The notes beneath the pieces are model-generated. The model was not told where the DNA came from. It did not search any database and saw nothing but the letters and a program-made list of their open reading frames with translations. A stretch of 64,000 bases of DNA from G963663495 sp963663495 (GTDB lineage: Bacteria > Bacteroidota > Rhodothermia > Rhodothermales > Bin80). Below are positions 51,657 to 62,190 of the stretch, piece by piece (within the stretch, counting starts at the first letter, position 1; each line of letters opens with the position of its first letter). The stretch is taken from NCBI GenBank assembly GCA_963663495.1, contig OY760427.1, positions 2,108,001 through 2,172,000 of the forward strand, in the 5' to 3' direction. A program made the translations under genes and the position numbers.

Positions 51657-53177
51657 ATGGTGACAAAGATGGATGCTGTTCCGGTGTTACCGATTGATGG
51701 ATTAATCTCATGTTTGGGGCAGTACGTACAAGTTCGAGGCTGGATCAATAGCAAGCGAAGCTCAAAGAAAATCCACTTCATTGAACTAAGAGATGGGAGT
51801 GGATATGTGCAGTGTGTTGTCGCAAAGGATAGAATTACGCCAAAAGAATGGGGAGATGTGTCTGCTGCTCCACAGGAGAGCGTGGCGTATGTATGTGGGC
51901 GCGTAGTTGAAGATGACAGACAAATTGGCGGAATGGAAATCGTCGCGGAGTCTGTTGTGATAACGCCGCCGACAGAACCGTATCCGATAACACCGAAGGA
52001 GCATGGTATAGAATACCTGATGGTAAGACGCCATTTATGGCTACGAAGCAAAAGGCAGTGGGCTATCATGCGAATTCGCAATCGCGCAATAACGGCCATT
52101 CATTCATTTTTTCAGAGGAATGGCTTTATCCAGCTTGATGCTCCCATACTTACGGGTAGTGCGGTAGAAGGAACCAGCACATTGTTTGAGATCGACTACT
52201 TCGGGGATCCCGCCTACTTGTCTCAAAGCGGCCAGCTTCATGGAGAGGCTATGGCCATGGCATTTGGTAAGATTTATACATTTGGGCCGACATTTCGTGC
52301 GGAGAAGTCAAAGACCAGGCGTCACCTGACTGAATTTTGGATGATTGAACCAGAGATGGCTTTCTATGATCTGGAAATGAACATGGCTTTGGCGGAGGGA
52401 CTGATTGTGGAGCTCGTACAAACAGTGGTACGAGACTGCGCCATTGAACTTAGGATGCTCGGAAGAAACTCTGAGCTTTTGCAGGCTGTGGTGGCACCGT
52501 TTCCGTGTGTAACGTATTCGGAAGCGGTAGAGATGCTGCGGAGCGACAAGACGAAAGATATGATTGCAGCTAGGCACCAGAAACGGGTGAAAGAACTGGA
52601 TAAACATGAGGCATCTTTGCGTGCCTTGACGCAAAGGAAGGGGAGGGGCAAGGCCTCTAGGAATCGTCGACACAACGTAAGCGTGGAAGATCTGGCAAAA
52701 CGTATTGGCCAGATTGAGGAGGACTTACGAAACCTGCCGAAATGGGGAGAGTCAGCAGCATCGTTTCAATGGGGGAGAGATTTCGGTGGTAATGATGAAA
52801 CGGTATTGAGTTGGCATTTTGACCGACCGGTAGTAGTGCACCGCTATCCGGCGGAAGTCAAGGCATTCTACATGAAGCGGGATCCCGATAACAGTCGGCT
52901 TGCGTTGAGCATGGATATACTTGCCCCTGAAGGTTACGGTGAGATTGTTGGGGGTGGGCAGAGGGCGGACGATATCGGGTATCTTGAGAAGCAGCTGGAG
53001 CGCCACGAATTACCGAAGCATCTTTTCGAGTGGTATTTGGATTTACGGCGATTCGGCAGTGTGCCGCACAGCGGGTTTGGTTTGGGCTTGGAGCGTACGG
53101 TTGCGTGGCTTTGCGGTGTGAAGCATATCAGAGAGACTATTCCATTTCCCAGGTTGACGGGTCGGTTGTATCCTTGA
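51657..53177 (+). CDS. asnS: asparaginyl-tRNA synthetase-like class II enzyme
   Basis: The 506-residue protein has an N-terminal OB-fold anticodon-binding domain (VQVRGWINSKRSSKKIHFIELRDG) and a class II catalytic core: motif 2 (FGPTFRAEKSKTRRHLTEFWMIEPE), with PYLSQSGQLHGEAM-like and motif 3 (HSGFGLGLERTVAWLCG) blocks. A charged insertion of about 80 residues (MIAARHQKRVKELDKHEASL to the NLPKWGESAAS segment) interrupts the core between motifs 2 and 3. I favour Asn over Asp specificity from the FRAEKSxTxRHLxEFWMxEPE wording. An IS66 right end begins 3 bases after the stop codon, so the gene is just intact. Confidence 0.88.
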   Translation: MVTKMDAVPVLPIDGLISCLGQYVQVRGWINSKRSSKKIHFIELRDGSGYVQCVVAKDRITPKEWGDVSAAPQESVAYVCGRVVEDDRQIGGMEIVAESVVITPPTEPYPITPKEHGIEYLMVRRHLWLRSKRQWAIMRIRNRAITAIHSFFQRNGFIQLDAPILTGSAVEGTSTLFEIDYFGDPAYLSQSGQLHGEAMAMAFGKIYTFGPTFRAEKSKTRRHLTEFWMIEPEMAFYDLEMNMALAEGLIVELVQTVVRDCAIELRMLGRNSELLQAVVAPFPCVTYSEAVEMLRSDKTKDMIAARHQKRVKELDKHEASLRALTQRKGRGKASRNRRHNVSVEDLAKRIGQIEEDLRNLPKWGESAASFQWGRDFGGNDETVLSWHFDRPVVVHRYPAEVKAFYMKRDPDNSRLALSMDILAPEGYGEIVGGGQRADDIGYLEKQLERHELPKHLFEWYLDLRRFGSVPHSGFGLGLERTVAWLCGVKHIRETIPFPRLTGRLYP

Positions 53178-53180
53178 ACA

Positions 53181-53611
53181 GTATCCGTCCGGTGAAGTAC
53201 ATTATAGCCGAGGGTATTTACTCTTTCAATTAGAGTAAGTTAGAGCGCGGTTCGAAGGTTTATAGGCTAGCGTTGGTTGGGTGTGCAGGAGTCAAGTACC
53301 TAACAGCGTATTCGCAGACCCGTACACGGATTTATCGGATGACCCGGGCGCGCCTGTTTAGGGGCTCCTATGCCGCTTTCTTGACGGTAGCTTGCTGCAA
53401 GTCCCGACTAGCTTTCCAATGATGGGGCAAGAGTTCAGCCATGCGGTCGGCAGGATGTGTCGGAAGACGGCGTAGTACGTCGGTAAGCCATTCAATCGGG
53501 TTTGTCGATTGCAACTTGCATGTGGCAAAAAGAGCGTACAGTACTGCGGACCGCTGCGCTGCCGCATGCGATCCCGCAAACAGATGGTTTTTTCGACCAA
53601 GCGCAATCGCC
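53181..53611 (-). mobile_element. IS66-family remnant, 3' end
   Basis: The right terminal repeat GTATCCGTCCGGTGAAGTAC begins at 53181, and the sequence matches the complement of the intact IS66 (24299-26362) from its right end to the coding position AIALGRKNHLFAG, where it joins a 30-bp motif (53612) also found at 26910. The tnpC C-terminus (minus strand to 53368) is preserved as a fragment. Confidence 0.85.
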
Positions 53612-53641
53612 GGCGGCGTGCCATTCCTTGTTGGCTGAAAA
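53612..53641 (-). repeat. 30-bp motif shared with 26910-26939
   Basis: Exact inverted copy of the sequence at 26910-26939, fused here to an IS66 remnant. Beyond 53641 the two loci differ except for short similarity (CACCGA). Confidence 0.6.
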
Positions 53642-53825
53642 AGTGATTCTTGGTTCGGTGTTGGCTTGGGTTTCCTAAGCCTTTTCACCATACGGATCCA
53701 TGATCACTTATGAGTTTATCAGATGATTTATCGCAGCTCATTCAGGGGCTGCGTCATGCCGGCGCGTCCGGTCGGCAGCTGCAATTTGATTTGTTGCGGC
53801 ACCTCACCCAGTGTGTGCAGCAGTT

Positions 53826-54095
53826 GTAAGCGTGCGGTGAAGTACAGGGTAGCGGGCTTTTTGGCGGTTTTGGCGGGTACAGTGTGGTTGGAAGGAGGAG
53901 AGCATGTGGGCTTGCCCGATCTGGACGATTCGGCGTCCGGCAGCTAGGCGGCCTTACCCTAGTGGGCTTGCCGTGCCCGTTTCCAATGATGGGGCAAAAG
54001 CGCTGCTATGTCCTCGGCAGGATGTGTCGGGATGCGCTGGAACACTTCCACGACGTCAACCCGCACGTGGCTGGCACGCACCGAGGGCGTGCGCC
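53826..54095 (-). pseudogene. second IS66 type: right end and TnpC C-terminal relic
   Basis: GTAAGCGTGCGGTGAAGTAC at 53826 is a classical IS66 terminal repeat, different from the GTATCCG type elsewhere in the window. The minus strand then encodes VDVVEVFQRIPTHPAEDIAA and LLPHHWKRARQ, the IS66 TnpC C-terminus. The rest of the element is gone. A 39-codon open frame just before it (53710-53829, MSLSDDLSQLIQGLRHAG...) is of unknown status. Confidence 0.7.
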
Positions 54096-54149
54096 TTGGG
54101 CGGCGGAAGGGGAACGAAGCAACCGAGACTGCGGAGCGTACGGGTACCG

Positions 54150-55784
54150 CTATGGCGGCGGACGCTCTACCCGGTCATAGAATGTTAATTCTTCATAGGC
54201 GATCGCTCGCATCTGCAGCCTTGCGTAGCCGCGCCACAGGATGGTGTGCCCCGGCGGCGGGTCATGCTTGCGGTTCATGTAGCCGCCCATCATCGCCACC
54301 AGCACGATCGCCGAAGCCAGATCTGTGTGTGCGGTAAGATTATAGTTGCGGGCATAGACCCGCATCATGTGCAGCTCTGCATCGGTGAACATCACCTCCG
54401 CTTCCATGTCGGCGGATACACGCCCCAACAAGGTCATCAGCATGATCCGCCAGGCTGTGACCATGTACAGTGTAATCGCCCGATGTAAGGCGTCCGCCTG
54501 CTGCATGCGCAGCTTCTCTATACGGCAGCCGCTCTTGAGAACCCGGAAGATGTCCTCTACACGCCAGCGCAGCGTGTAGTTTTCCACCATCTGCTTCGCT
54601 TCCTCCACGGTCGTCACCTCCACCGTGGTCAAAAGATACCACTCGATGCGATCGGCGCCGTCCGGCGGCGCGGTCTCACGCATGTGGATCGCCGATACCG
54701 TTACCGGAGCTTCCGTAGAACCCTTCGGCGAAGGCAGCCTCACCCGACGAAAACGCAATTCCATCCGCGCCGTACGCGCTTCGCGGCCTTTGTACGTAAC
54801 CCGACCCGCCTTCGCCCGACGACTCAGACGCGTCACCGACAGCTCCAGCACATCCGCTGCCGGCCCCTTACGCATCGCCTTGAACAGCCGATCCTGGTCC
54901 TTGCCCAGAATTCGGTTATGCTTGGCCCGCACCAATACCTGCGTCCGCTTCAGCGTACGCTGCGCCGCAAAGAGCGCAAATATGTCCGCCTCCCGGTCCA
55001 TCACGCACAGCACGCGTGTCTTGCGCGGCAGCGTCTCTGCAGCCTTATCTATGTCACGCAGCCCGTGTATCCATTGATGCGTCTTCGTTTCCTTTTCCTT
55101 CTTCCTGTACGCACACCGCAACACGCCCAGCGGCAACCCCTCTCCGCTTAGTGCCAGCGTCGCATGCAGATGCACACCACGGGCCTTGGCCGAGGTCTGG
55201 TTACGACCGATGACCTCCAGACCGTCGCACTCCGGACGGGTGCTGAAGCTGATGTCCGTACCGTCCTGCACGCACAACACCGTATCCTGCGTACGCATCC
55301 GCTCGATCGTACGCTGACGGTGGGGCGCCAGCATCTTCGCCGGCGTGATCCCGAACTGGTCCGCCTTCTCTATAAACCGCCAGTAGCCCCGTACCGCCGC
55401 AGGATCTCGCTCTGGTGTCGCCGTCACAGGCTTTCCCATCGTGTTGGCCACCAATGCGGCGCTATTGACCAAACGGACGCTACGTCGCACATCTTCGGGC
55501 ATGTCCACCGCATCCGACACCGGAGCATCCAACAGCCGGGGGCTGGAAACCGGTACAGCACACTGCGGTGGTGGCAATGTAATCCGCCCTTCGGCTTCCA
55601 GCACCCGCAACGCCTTCATGCACGTTGCCCGCTGCTCGCGGCCACGCGCATCAAAAAAGCCGAACTGCTCACACACCAAGACCCCGAGAGCCGACCGACT
55701 CTTGCCCTGGTGTGCCGCCACTATTGCCGACAAAGTCGGCAACGCGCTGCGAAGCGTTGTCAGAATCCCACGCTGTGCCTCCAT
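54150..55784 (-). CDS. IS4-family transposase
   Basis: This 544-residue DDE transposase of the IS4 family (Tn5-like group) has an N-terminal DNA-binding region (ALGVLVCEQFGFFDARGREQ), the first Asp in VLCVQDGTDISFS, the second in RVLCVMDREADIFALFAAQR, and the signature Y-x2-R-x3-E-x6-K as YTLRWRVEDIFRVLKSGCRIE. The frame is complete and the protein may be active. Its start codon lies 44 bases from the permease gene on the opposite strand, so the insertion probably replaced that gene's promoter. Terminal repeats were not identified. Confidence 0.9.
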   Translation of the reverse strand: MEAQRGILTTLRSALPTLSAIVAAHQGKSRSALGVLVCEQFGFFDARGREQRATCMKALRVLEAEGRITLPPPQCAVPVSSPRLLDAPVSDAVDMPEDVRRSVRLVNSAALVANTMGKPVTATPERDPAAVRGYWRFIEKADQFGITPAKMLAPHRQRTIERMRTQDTVLCVQDGTDISFSTRPECDGLEVIGRNQTSAKARGVHLHATLALSGEGLPLGVLRCAYRKKEKETKTHQWIHGLRDIDKAAETLPRKTRVLCVMDREADIFALFAAQRTLKRTQVLVRAKHNRILGKDQDRLFKAMRKGPAADVLELSVTRLSRRAKAGRVTYKGREARTARMELRFRRVRLPSPKGSTEAPVTVSAIHMRETAPPDGADRIEWYLLTTVEVTTVEEAKQMVENYTLRWRVEDIFRVLKSGCRIEKLRMQQADALHRAITLYMVTAWRIMLMTLLGRVSADMEAEVMFTDAELHMMRVYARNYNLTAHTDLASAIVLVAMMGGYMNRKHDPPPGHTILWRGYARLQMRAIAYEELTFYDRVERPPP

Positions 55785-55828
55785 ACCGGTAACCTAAGCG
55801 GTATGGGAGCCATTGTCAATTCTTATTT

Positions 55829-57574
55829 GTGGCGCTGGGCAGACCTAGCAGCATAAATGAAGTCTGGTTTGAACCGGATGAAAGCCCGCCTTTGCGCGTG
55901 GTCCTCGGACTAGGTCTGCAGTTGGCGGGTCTTGTGATTATAAGTATGCTCCTGATCCCGCTCATAGTATTTCAATCTGCCGAGGGTAGCGAAGTCTACA
56001 TTTCCTGGGCCGTCTTTGCTGCTATTGTCATAGGTGGTGTAGCGACGATGCTACAGGCTATGCGCTTCGGGCGCGTGGGGGCCGGATACAATCTAATGAT
56101 GGGGAGCACCGTAGCATTCGTGCCAGTTTCCATCACTGCATTAGAGGACGGTGGACTTCCGCTGCTGGCCAGTCTTGTAGTCGCATGCGGAATCGTCCAG
56201 TTGCTGCTCTCCACGCGGATTTCGGCGCTTAGGCGGATCGTTACGCAGACGGTGGCAGGCGTGATCATTCTTCTGGTCAAAGTAACGGCAATGCCCATAA
56301 TTTTCGACCTGCTCGCAGTCGCACCCGTAGGTTCCACGCCATTGGTCAGTCCTATCAGTGCTTTCGCGACGGTCGCTGCCATTATCTGCATGGCAATGAT
56401 GGGCTCTGCCACCGTGTGCCTTTGGGCTCCCGTAGCGGGGATTGTTCTGGGTTCCATCGTAGCTGTTGTGCTGGGCATTTACGATATCGAGAGCGTTCGA
56501 CAGGCCCAATGGATTGGCCTGCCCGATATGACGTGGCCCGAATTTCAGCTGGAATTTGGGTCGCGCTTTTGGGTATTGTTGCCAGCCTTTGTCTTCGTGA
56601 CCTTTATAGACAACATCCAGACCATTAGCTACGCGGTGGGCATTCAGCAGGTATCATGGCGACGGCCTCGGGCAGTGGACTACAGAGCTGTCCAGGGGTC
56701 GCTGGTGGTAAGCGGTATCAGCAATCTCTTGTCAGGTTTGGCGACGACTGTGCCAAACTCCATCCGGCCATCAAGCATTTCTCTAACCAGCCTTACCGGA
56801 GTGGCAGCTCGGCGTGTTGGCATTGCTGCGGGGATTTTGCTACTAATGCTCGCGTTTATACCGAAGGTGCTTGCCATACTTCTTGCCATCCCGGCGCCTG
56901 TTTATGGTGCGTACGTGGCGATCATCATCGCCATACTCTTCGTTGCTGGCATGAAGATGATCGTGCGGGACGGCATTACCTATCGTAAGGGATTGATGGT
57001 AGGCGTGGCATTCTGGGCCGGGATGGGGTTTGAGACCGGCCAGATTTACCCTGAATTCCTGTCGGGAATTGCCGGTGGACTCTTCGATAACTGGCTTATT
57101 GCTGGAGGGTTGATTGCGATTGTGCTGACTTCGCTGATGGTGCTAGTGGAGCCACGCAGGCGGCAGATTGAGGTGGACTTGGACCTGTCGGCTCTCCCGA
57201 GTATTACGGAATTCCTTCGAACCTTTGCCAACAAACATGGGTGTACCGATGCGATGGCTAATCAGTTGGATGCAGTTAGTGAGGAAACGGTAATCACACT
57301 TGCGCGGCATGAAGGAATTGGCGACAATCAAAGTCCGCGCCGATTCGTCCTTACCGCACAGAGGGTTCGGGATGATGTTGTGCTTGAGTTTGTTTCAACA
57401 GTTGGGAAAGACAATATCCAGGACCAGATGGTACTTCTCGAAGAGATAAAGGACGCTTCAGACGCCAAACGAGATTTATCGCTACGGATTCTTCGCCATC
57501 TCGCCGATTCTGTCCGTCACCAGCAGTACCACAATACCGATGTGGTAACCGTCAGAGTTAGTCCACCAACGTGA
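55829..57574 (+). CDS. NCS2-family uracil/xanthine permease with C-terminal cytosolic domain
   Basis: This 581-residue inner-membrane transporter has about 12-14 hydrophobic segments from residue 25 to 455, including the NCS2-type SISLTSLTGVAARRVGIAAG and IPAPVYGAYVAII blocks. A hydrophilic C-terminal domain of ~130 residues follows (IEVDLDLSALPSITEFLRTF ... LDAVSEETVITLAR), whose helix-strand pattern resembles an HATPase_c/anti-sigma-type ATP-binding domain. Substrate is probably a nucleobase. The GTG start at 55829 is the first in frame. The IS4 element directly upstream may have removed the native start or promoter. Confidence 0.8.
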   Translation: MALGRPSSINEVWFEPDESPPLRVVLGLGLQLAGLVIISMLLIPLIVFQSAEGSEVYISWAVFAAIVIGGVATMLQAMRFGRVGAGYNLMMGSTVAFVPVSITALEDGGLPLLASLVVACGIVQLLLSTRISALRRIVTQTVAGVIILLVKVTAMPIIFDLLAVAPVGSTPLVSPISAFATVAAIICMAMMGSATVCLWAPVAGIVLGSIVAVVLGIYDIESVRQAQWIGLPDMTWPEFQLEFGSRFWVLLPAFVFVTFIDNIQTISYAVGIQQVSWRRPRAVDYRAVQGSLVVSGISNLLSGLATTVPNSIRPSSISLTSLTGVAARRVGIAAGILLLMLAFIPKVLAILLAIPAPVYGAYVAIIIAILFVAGMKMIVRDGITYRKGLMVGVAFWAGMGFETGQIYPEFLSGIAGGLFDNWLIAGGLIAIVLTSLMVLVEPRRRQIEVDLDLSALPSITEFLRTFANKHGCTDAMANQLDAVSEETVITLARHEGIGDNQSPRRFVLTAQRVRDDVVLEFVSTVGKDNIQDQMVLLEEIKDASDAKRDLSLRILRHLADSVRHQQYHNTDVVTVRVSPPT

Positions 57575-57891
57575 CACGGCATTCGGCCATCATGAGTGCC
57601 CGAAGAATTCTGCGTTCCGCCCCGCCCGAGATGAATGATTCTTTAAGGACTTATATAGTGCCTGCCAGAAAAAGGCATAAATGTAGCCCCGGGAGCAGAA
57701 CAAGGACGGATCTAGTGAGTTGCATAGTTCTATAAGTCTATTGCTGGCATACGGTTATAGGGACTCAATATCCAATTCATCACAACCTTTCTCCAGCGGC
57801 TGTTTCTCCGAATGTCCGGCATATTCGCGGCTTTTCAAGCAAAATCCGGCGTTCTTGTCGCCTCTTGCTACCACATTCAGGCTAACAACAA
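57575..57891. other. non-coding stretch
   Basis: About 315 bases between the permease and a transposase relic. I recognise nothing in it. Confidence 0.35.
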
Positions 57892-58370
57892 CATGCGCTT
57901 AGTAGAGGATACGCAGTTTCAGCTGGGACAGGTCCCCATTGAAGAGATCCGATTCAATCCCAAGAGTCGAGACTACATGCCCGCCGTGCTACGCGGGCTT
58001 TAAGGATTTGTATATGGATGATACGGCCCGCACCAAGATCTTCGAGATCCTGGAAAAACGACTGCTTCCAGACACGGGCCTGCAACGTGGCCGTCCCGGG
58101 ATGTCGCTATGGCGCATCCTTGTTCTGGGCGTCGTGAAGATGGCCATCGATTGCGATTGCGACCGCCTGAGCGATCAGGCGAACAATCACCGCTGGTTGC
58201 CTATGATGTTGGGGCATTCGGACTTTGGTGACGATACCACCTATCATGTACAGACCCTCGTGGATAACGTGAGCCTTCTTACTGAGGAAGTATTGGAGGA
58301 GATTAACGAGGCAGTGGCGGCTTGCGGGCACCGCGAGTTAGTGCTTGTCAGGGGGTTGCAGAGTATTTAG
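57892..58370 (+). pseudogene. ISNCY-type transposase, N-terminal relic
   Basis: The sequence reads QFQLGQVPIEEIRFNPKSRDYMPAVLRGL in one frame, shifts by one base at GGGCTTTAAGG (57999), and continues KDLYMDDTARTKIFEILEKRL, then GRPGMSLWRILVLGVVKMAIDCDCDRLSDQANNH, MLGHSDFGDD. This is the N-terminal pattern of the transposases grouped as ISNCY. The catalytic domain is missing and the frame ends at 58370. It is an inactive fragment. Confidence 0.75.
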
Positions 58371-58600
58371 ATCCGTCATCGAAATTGCCACGGGTACCAA
58401 CAGCATGATCCGAAGGACATGAGAGGGAGCAAGATGTTCAATACTCGCTAACGGAGAGCCGGTCTCTCCAAAATCGACGACATTTCTAGGTTTCGGCAAT
58501 GGCCGCTTCTGATGATCTTCCGAGCTTGGTAATTCAACAATTTCTGAAACCGAGCCTATGCCCTTTTAGCGCGCAGTTGCCTGCAGATTGGCTGTTTTTG
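58371..58600. other. non-coding stretch
   Basis: About 230 bases without recognisable coding sequence, leading to a perfect inverted repeat at 58601. Confidence 0.35.
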
Positions 58601-58630
58601 CTGGGTATGACATACAGATGTCATACCCAG
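58601..58630. promoter_or_regulatory. perfect 13-bp inverted repeat upstream of the methyltransferase genes
   Basis: CTGGGTATGACAT, a 4-base loop ACAG, then ATGTCATACCCAG, ending 71 bases before the methyltransferase start. Symmetry and position fit an operator (for example of a controller-type regulator) or the stem of a terminator for upstream transcription. No U-run is present. Confidence 0.5.
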
Positions 58631-58701
58631 TGGGTAAAATAGGGCCACGCAATGATCAAGATTGAGAAGAGCTTACCCGAATAATGAATTAGGATCGCGA
58701 T

Positions 58702-59664
58702 ATGCCAAGAATATCTCCCAAGAATAAGGCCGCTGGTGTAGACGCCAAGAGGTCGCATATCCTCGCGGTACGTGATGATATCGTACAGCCCAACACTCTT
58801 TTGCAAGGAGCCCTCTATCCGGGCGATTGTCTCGACATAATGAAGGGCATCGAGGATCAGTCGGTCGACATGATTCTTTGTGACTTGCCGTACGGCACGA
58901 CGCAAAACAAGTGGGATAGCCAAATCCCCCTTGATAAGCTATGGGCTGCCTACCGCAGAGTTATCAAACCAAGGGGCGTAATAGCCTTGACCTCACAAGG
59001 GGTATTCACAGCCAAGCTAATTCTTAGTAATGAGAAATGGTTTAGATATAAGTTCGTGTGGGTAAAGAGTAAGTCGACCAATTTCTTGAATGCGCGGAGG
59101 CAGCCATTAAGGCAACACGAGGATATCTGCATTTTTTATGCTCGACAGCCGAGATACAGGCCTGTCATGTGGCTCGCAGAACCCTATGACAAGGGTACGC
59201 GCAAGGATCAATATACCGGCAGTTATGGCGATTTCAAGCCTGTTCACGTGAAGAGCTCCGGTGAGCGCTTTCCTACGGACACGCTGTACTGCAAGACTGC
59301 AGAGAGTGAGCCAGGAGGGCGCGTATGGCATCCTACCCAGAAACCGGTAGCTCTAGGCCGGTATCTGATTCGAATGTTTGTCAAGAAAGGTGGAATTATT
59401 CTCGATAACGCATTTGGGAGCGGTAGCTTCCTCGTTGCGGCCGCAATGGAAGGGTGCCGGTATATAGGTATTGAGAAAAATGAAGAAGTCCATTTGTTCA
59501 AGAATGAACGGATTGACTATATGAAGGTGGCGAGAGATAGGCTCAAAGAAGTAGAGGCTACCATGGCTCAAGGGAAGTGTTTGCCGCCGTTGTTGTCCAC
59601 GCTTCAACCTAGCGCAAGGCGGGGTCGAATAAGCGGCTCATGCATGATGGATGTAGGTAGCTAG
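58702..59664 (+). CDS. DNA adenine/cytosine-N4 methyltransferase (beta-class)
   Basis: The 320-residue site-specific DNA methyltransferase is of the N4/N6 type, with the catalytic DLPYGTT (residues 61-67) preceding the AdoMet motif I DNAFGSGSFLVAA near residue 240, the beta-class order. It also has the HPTQKPVALGRYLIRMF segment usual in these enzymes. It lies 26 bases before the restriction-modification fusion gene and is probably co-transcribed. It may provide second-strand protection for the same recognition site. The ~35-residue N-terminal extension (PRISPKNKAAGVDAKR) is basic. Confidence 0.88.
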   Translation: MPRISPKNKAAGVDAKRSHILAVRDDIVQPNTLLQGALYPGDCLDIMKGIEDQSVDMILCDLPYGTTQNKWDSQIPLDKLWAAYRRVIKPRGVIALTSQGVFTAKLILSNEKWFRYKFVWVKSKSTNFLNARRQPLRQHEDICIFYARQPRYRPVMWLAEPYDKGTRKDQYTGSYGDFKPVHVKSSGERFPTDTLYCKTAESEPGGRVWHPTQKPVALGRYLIRMFVKKGGIILDNAFGSGSFLVAAAMEGCRYIGIEKNEEVHLFKNERIDYMKVARDRLKEVEATMAQGKCLPPLLSTLQPSARRGRISGSCMMDVGS

Positions 59665-59690
59665 CTTCTTTATTACTAGTATCCATCGAG

Positions 59691-62107
59691 ATGTCTGCTC
59701 ATGTATCGTATAATGAGCCGTCGTGGGCAATTGACCTGATTGCTCATATCAAGCGCAGAGTAACTGGAAGTAGTCGAGCAATAAAGGGCGCCGGGGGAGA
59801 GCAGACCGTAAGAACTGAGGGAGGTAGCCTTTTTCCCGATGTCTTGTTGTTTGGTGACCAGTCAGCGGCACTGATTCTGCAGGGTTGGGAACTCAAGATG
59901 CCCGATACGGACATTGACAGTCGCGAACTATTTCAGAACGCAGCGAAAAAGGCACAAGCCCTAGGTTTAGACAGTTTTGTCTTGTGGAATGTTACGTGCG
60001 CGCGTCTCTATATCCGCAATGTTGTATCAGGTCAATTTGAACGCGCGAAGCAGTGGCCAACATTGGATCATATTGCTGATCGGCCTAGCGTGCTCCGATT
60101 CCGCAATACATGGGAAGCACTCGCCGATAGAATCTTATCTGACCTCAATAATCTGTTCGAGGACGGAACTATAGAGGGCAGGCCATTCGTCGATGCCTAT
60201 CGCTCTGGAGGCATCCAGAATCTTGTTCTGGCTAATACAGTCGCGGCTGCAGAAGCCCTAAATGATGCTGCGATGCGTGATCAGTCGCTGCGGGCGGAAA
60301 TAACTCTCTGGTGGGAGCGATATGGTCAGGAATATCAACGCGGGCCCAGAAGCCGTTACGAAGTCTTGGCCCGTGCAAACCTGCTCAACTGGATCGGCAA
60401 ATTGCTATTTGTCCATGTTTTGCTAAGCCATGACGACACAGCACATATTGAATTCCAGCTTAGCCATGACGCTTCGCCAACGGATGCCTTGGAAGAGTTC
60501 AGCCGACTTTCCGACCGCTTCAATTTCTGGACAATATTCGCGGGCGGTCTCGGGATGGGCATCGTGCCCAAACAGTCTTGGGCTCAATTAAAGCAGCTTA
60601 ACAAGCTCCTGACGGACTTGCGTATTGCTTCTATAGACCAAACGCAACTGGCTATAGTCCTTGAAGCAGGTGTAGAGACAGTCTACAGGAAGGTCAGGGG
60701 GCAATTTGCAACACCCCCGGCCCTTGCCCAGCTGGTGGCAGCATTAGCCCTCCGTAATATCAAAGAAGACAAGTTACTGGACCCATGTTGTGGGAGTGGA
60801 ACCATTGCTCGAGCCGCGCTTGACCGCAAGTTGAATTCTGGCGTACCACCAAATCTGGCAGCAGCAGCAATATTCGCTGGCGATCTAGATTCCCAAGCAA
60901 CCCAGTTAACGACACTAGCAATGGTTAAGCCCAACCTTTTGGGCATCCCATTGCGGATCTACTGTCAGGATGCGTTTAGTATCCATCCTGAATTCGGGAT
61001 TGATTTCCACGATCCGAGTGACGGAAGTTGCTTCACGGAAAAGCTTGGTACATTTGATTCCATAGCCAGCAATCTGCCATTCGTCTCGCAGGTCGGCCGG
61101 AAGCACTACAAGGAGGGTATAGATGCGGTAACCGCGCTGCTTGGAAGTGAATTAGATCCATTGCCAGCCAGGTTAGATATTGCAGCGTATTTGCCTTTTG
61201 CATTGCACCCCCTCCTGGAAAGCTATGGGCGCATGGTCGTAATTATGTCAAACGCCTGGCTGTCTACCGAATGGGGAGACGCGTTTTACAATCATGTATT
61301 ACGACTATACAGCATCAAGTCGATTGTAATTTCTGGATCGGGTCGATGGTTTCAGAATAGCAAGGTCGTGACCACTCTTGTTGTATTGGAGCGCCGAGGA
61401 GCTGTGGACAAGCTCGATGAGGAAATCGACTTCGTCGTGCTTAACCGGCCTTTGGGAGAGTATGCCGAGTCTCAGGACGCAATAGACCTGGCGTGTGCGC
61501 AAATTGAATCAGGCCGAGTCCACGGTGATACTTTGAGTCTTCGATCCGTAAAGCGAAGCGACCTGGATCTCTCGCGAGAACTAGGTTTGGGGCGCAATGC
61601 CCAATTCGTCAATTGCGGCTGGACGCGAGAATTGCCTTTGATACCGATTCGCGAGTTATGTAATATTTCCCGTGGTGAGCGGAGAGGGTGGGACAAGTTG
61701 TTTTATCCAACGAGGGATCACGGTATTGAACAGGAGTATGTTTACCCCATCCTGAAATCCCCGTCCACGATAACGCGGTATTTGGCTACCGCGGACCAGG
61801 AGGCGTTCTGTTGCTCCGCGTCAATAAAGGAGCTGAGAGAGCTGCAACACGATGGCGCGCTTCGGTGGATCCGCCAATTTCAAAAAGAAACAAACAAGGT
61901 GGGTAAGCCTCTGCCTGAAGTCTTGGCTCGCTCAAGTATGCTCTGGTATGAAATGCATCCTAGAACCACGGCGGAGTTGGTGATACCCATCAATTTCGGA
62001 GAAAGGCTATTCGTAGCACGGATGGATCCGCCGGCTTTCGCTAACCAACGAGTGACCATTCTCAACAGCTTACCTGATGTGGATATTAGTCTACTTTGGG
62101 CCCTAAT
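59691..62107 (+). pseudogene. type IIG-like restriction-methyltransferase fusion, 3' end removed by IS1380
   Basis: About 805 native residues remain. The N-terminal region looks like a PD-(D/E)XK nuclease (FPDVLLFGD with D50, then LQGWELKMP with E67-x-K69). A helical linker is followed by an N6-adenine methyltransferase domain with motif I LLDPCCGSGTIARAAL and motif IV SNLPF in place of NPPF. A target-recognition-like C-terminal region starts near WTRELPLIPIRELCNISRG. At 62108 the sequence passes into the IS1380 end and stops at 62123. The nuclease and methylase cores are intact, but DNA specificity is probably lost. The N-terminus begins soon after the upstream methyltransferase gene. Confidence 0.78.
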
Positions 62108-62190
62108 CCTCCCTTATTCATGAGGGAGTTAAGTGGCGGGGAATCGTCGTTTAATATTATGGTGTAATATGTTGATTATACACGGTTTGA

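Noticed and set aside
53710..53829. 39-codon gene MSLSDDLSQLIQGLRHAG...
   Set aside because: It sits between IS66 relics and runs into the terminal repeat; too short and without context to call.
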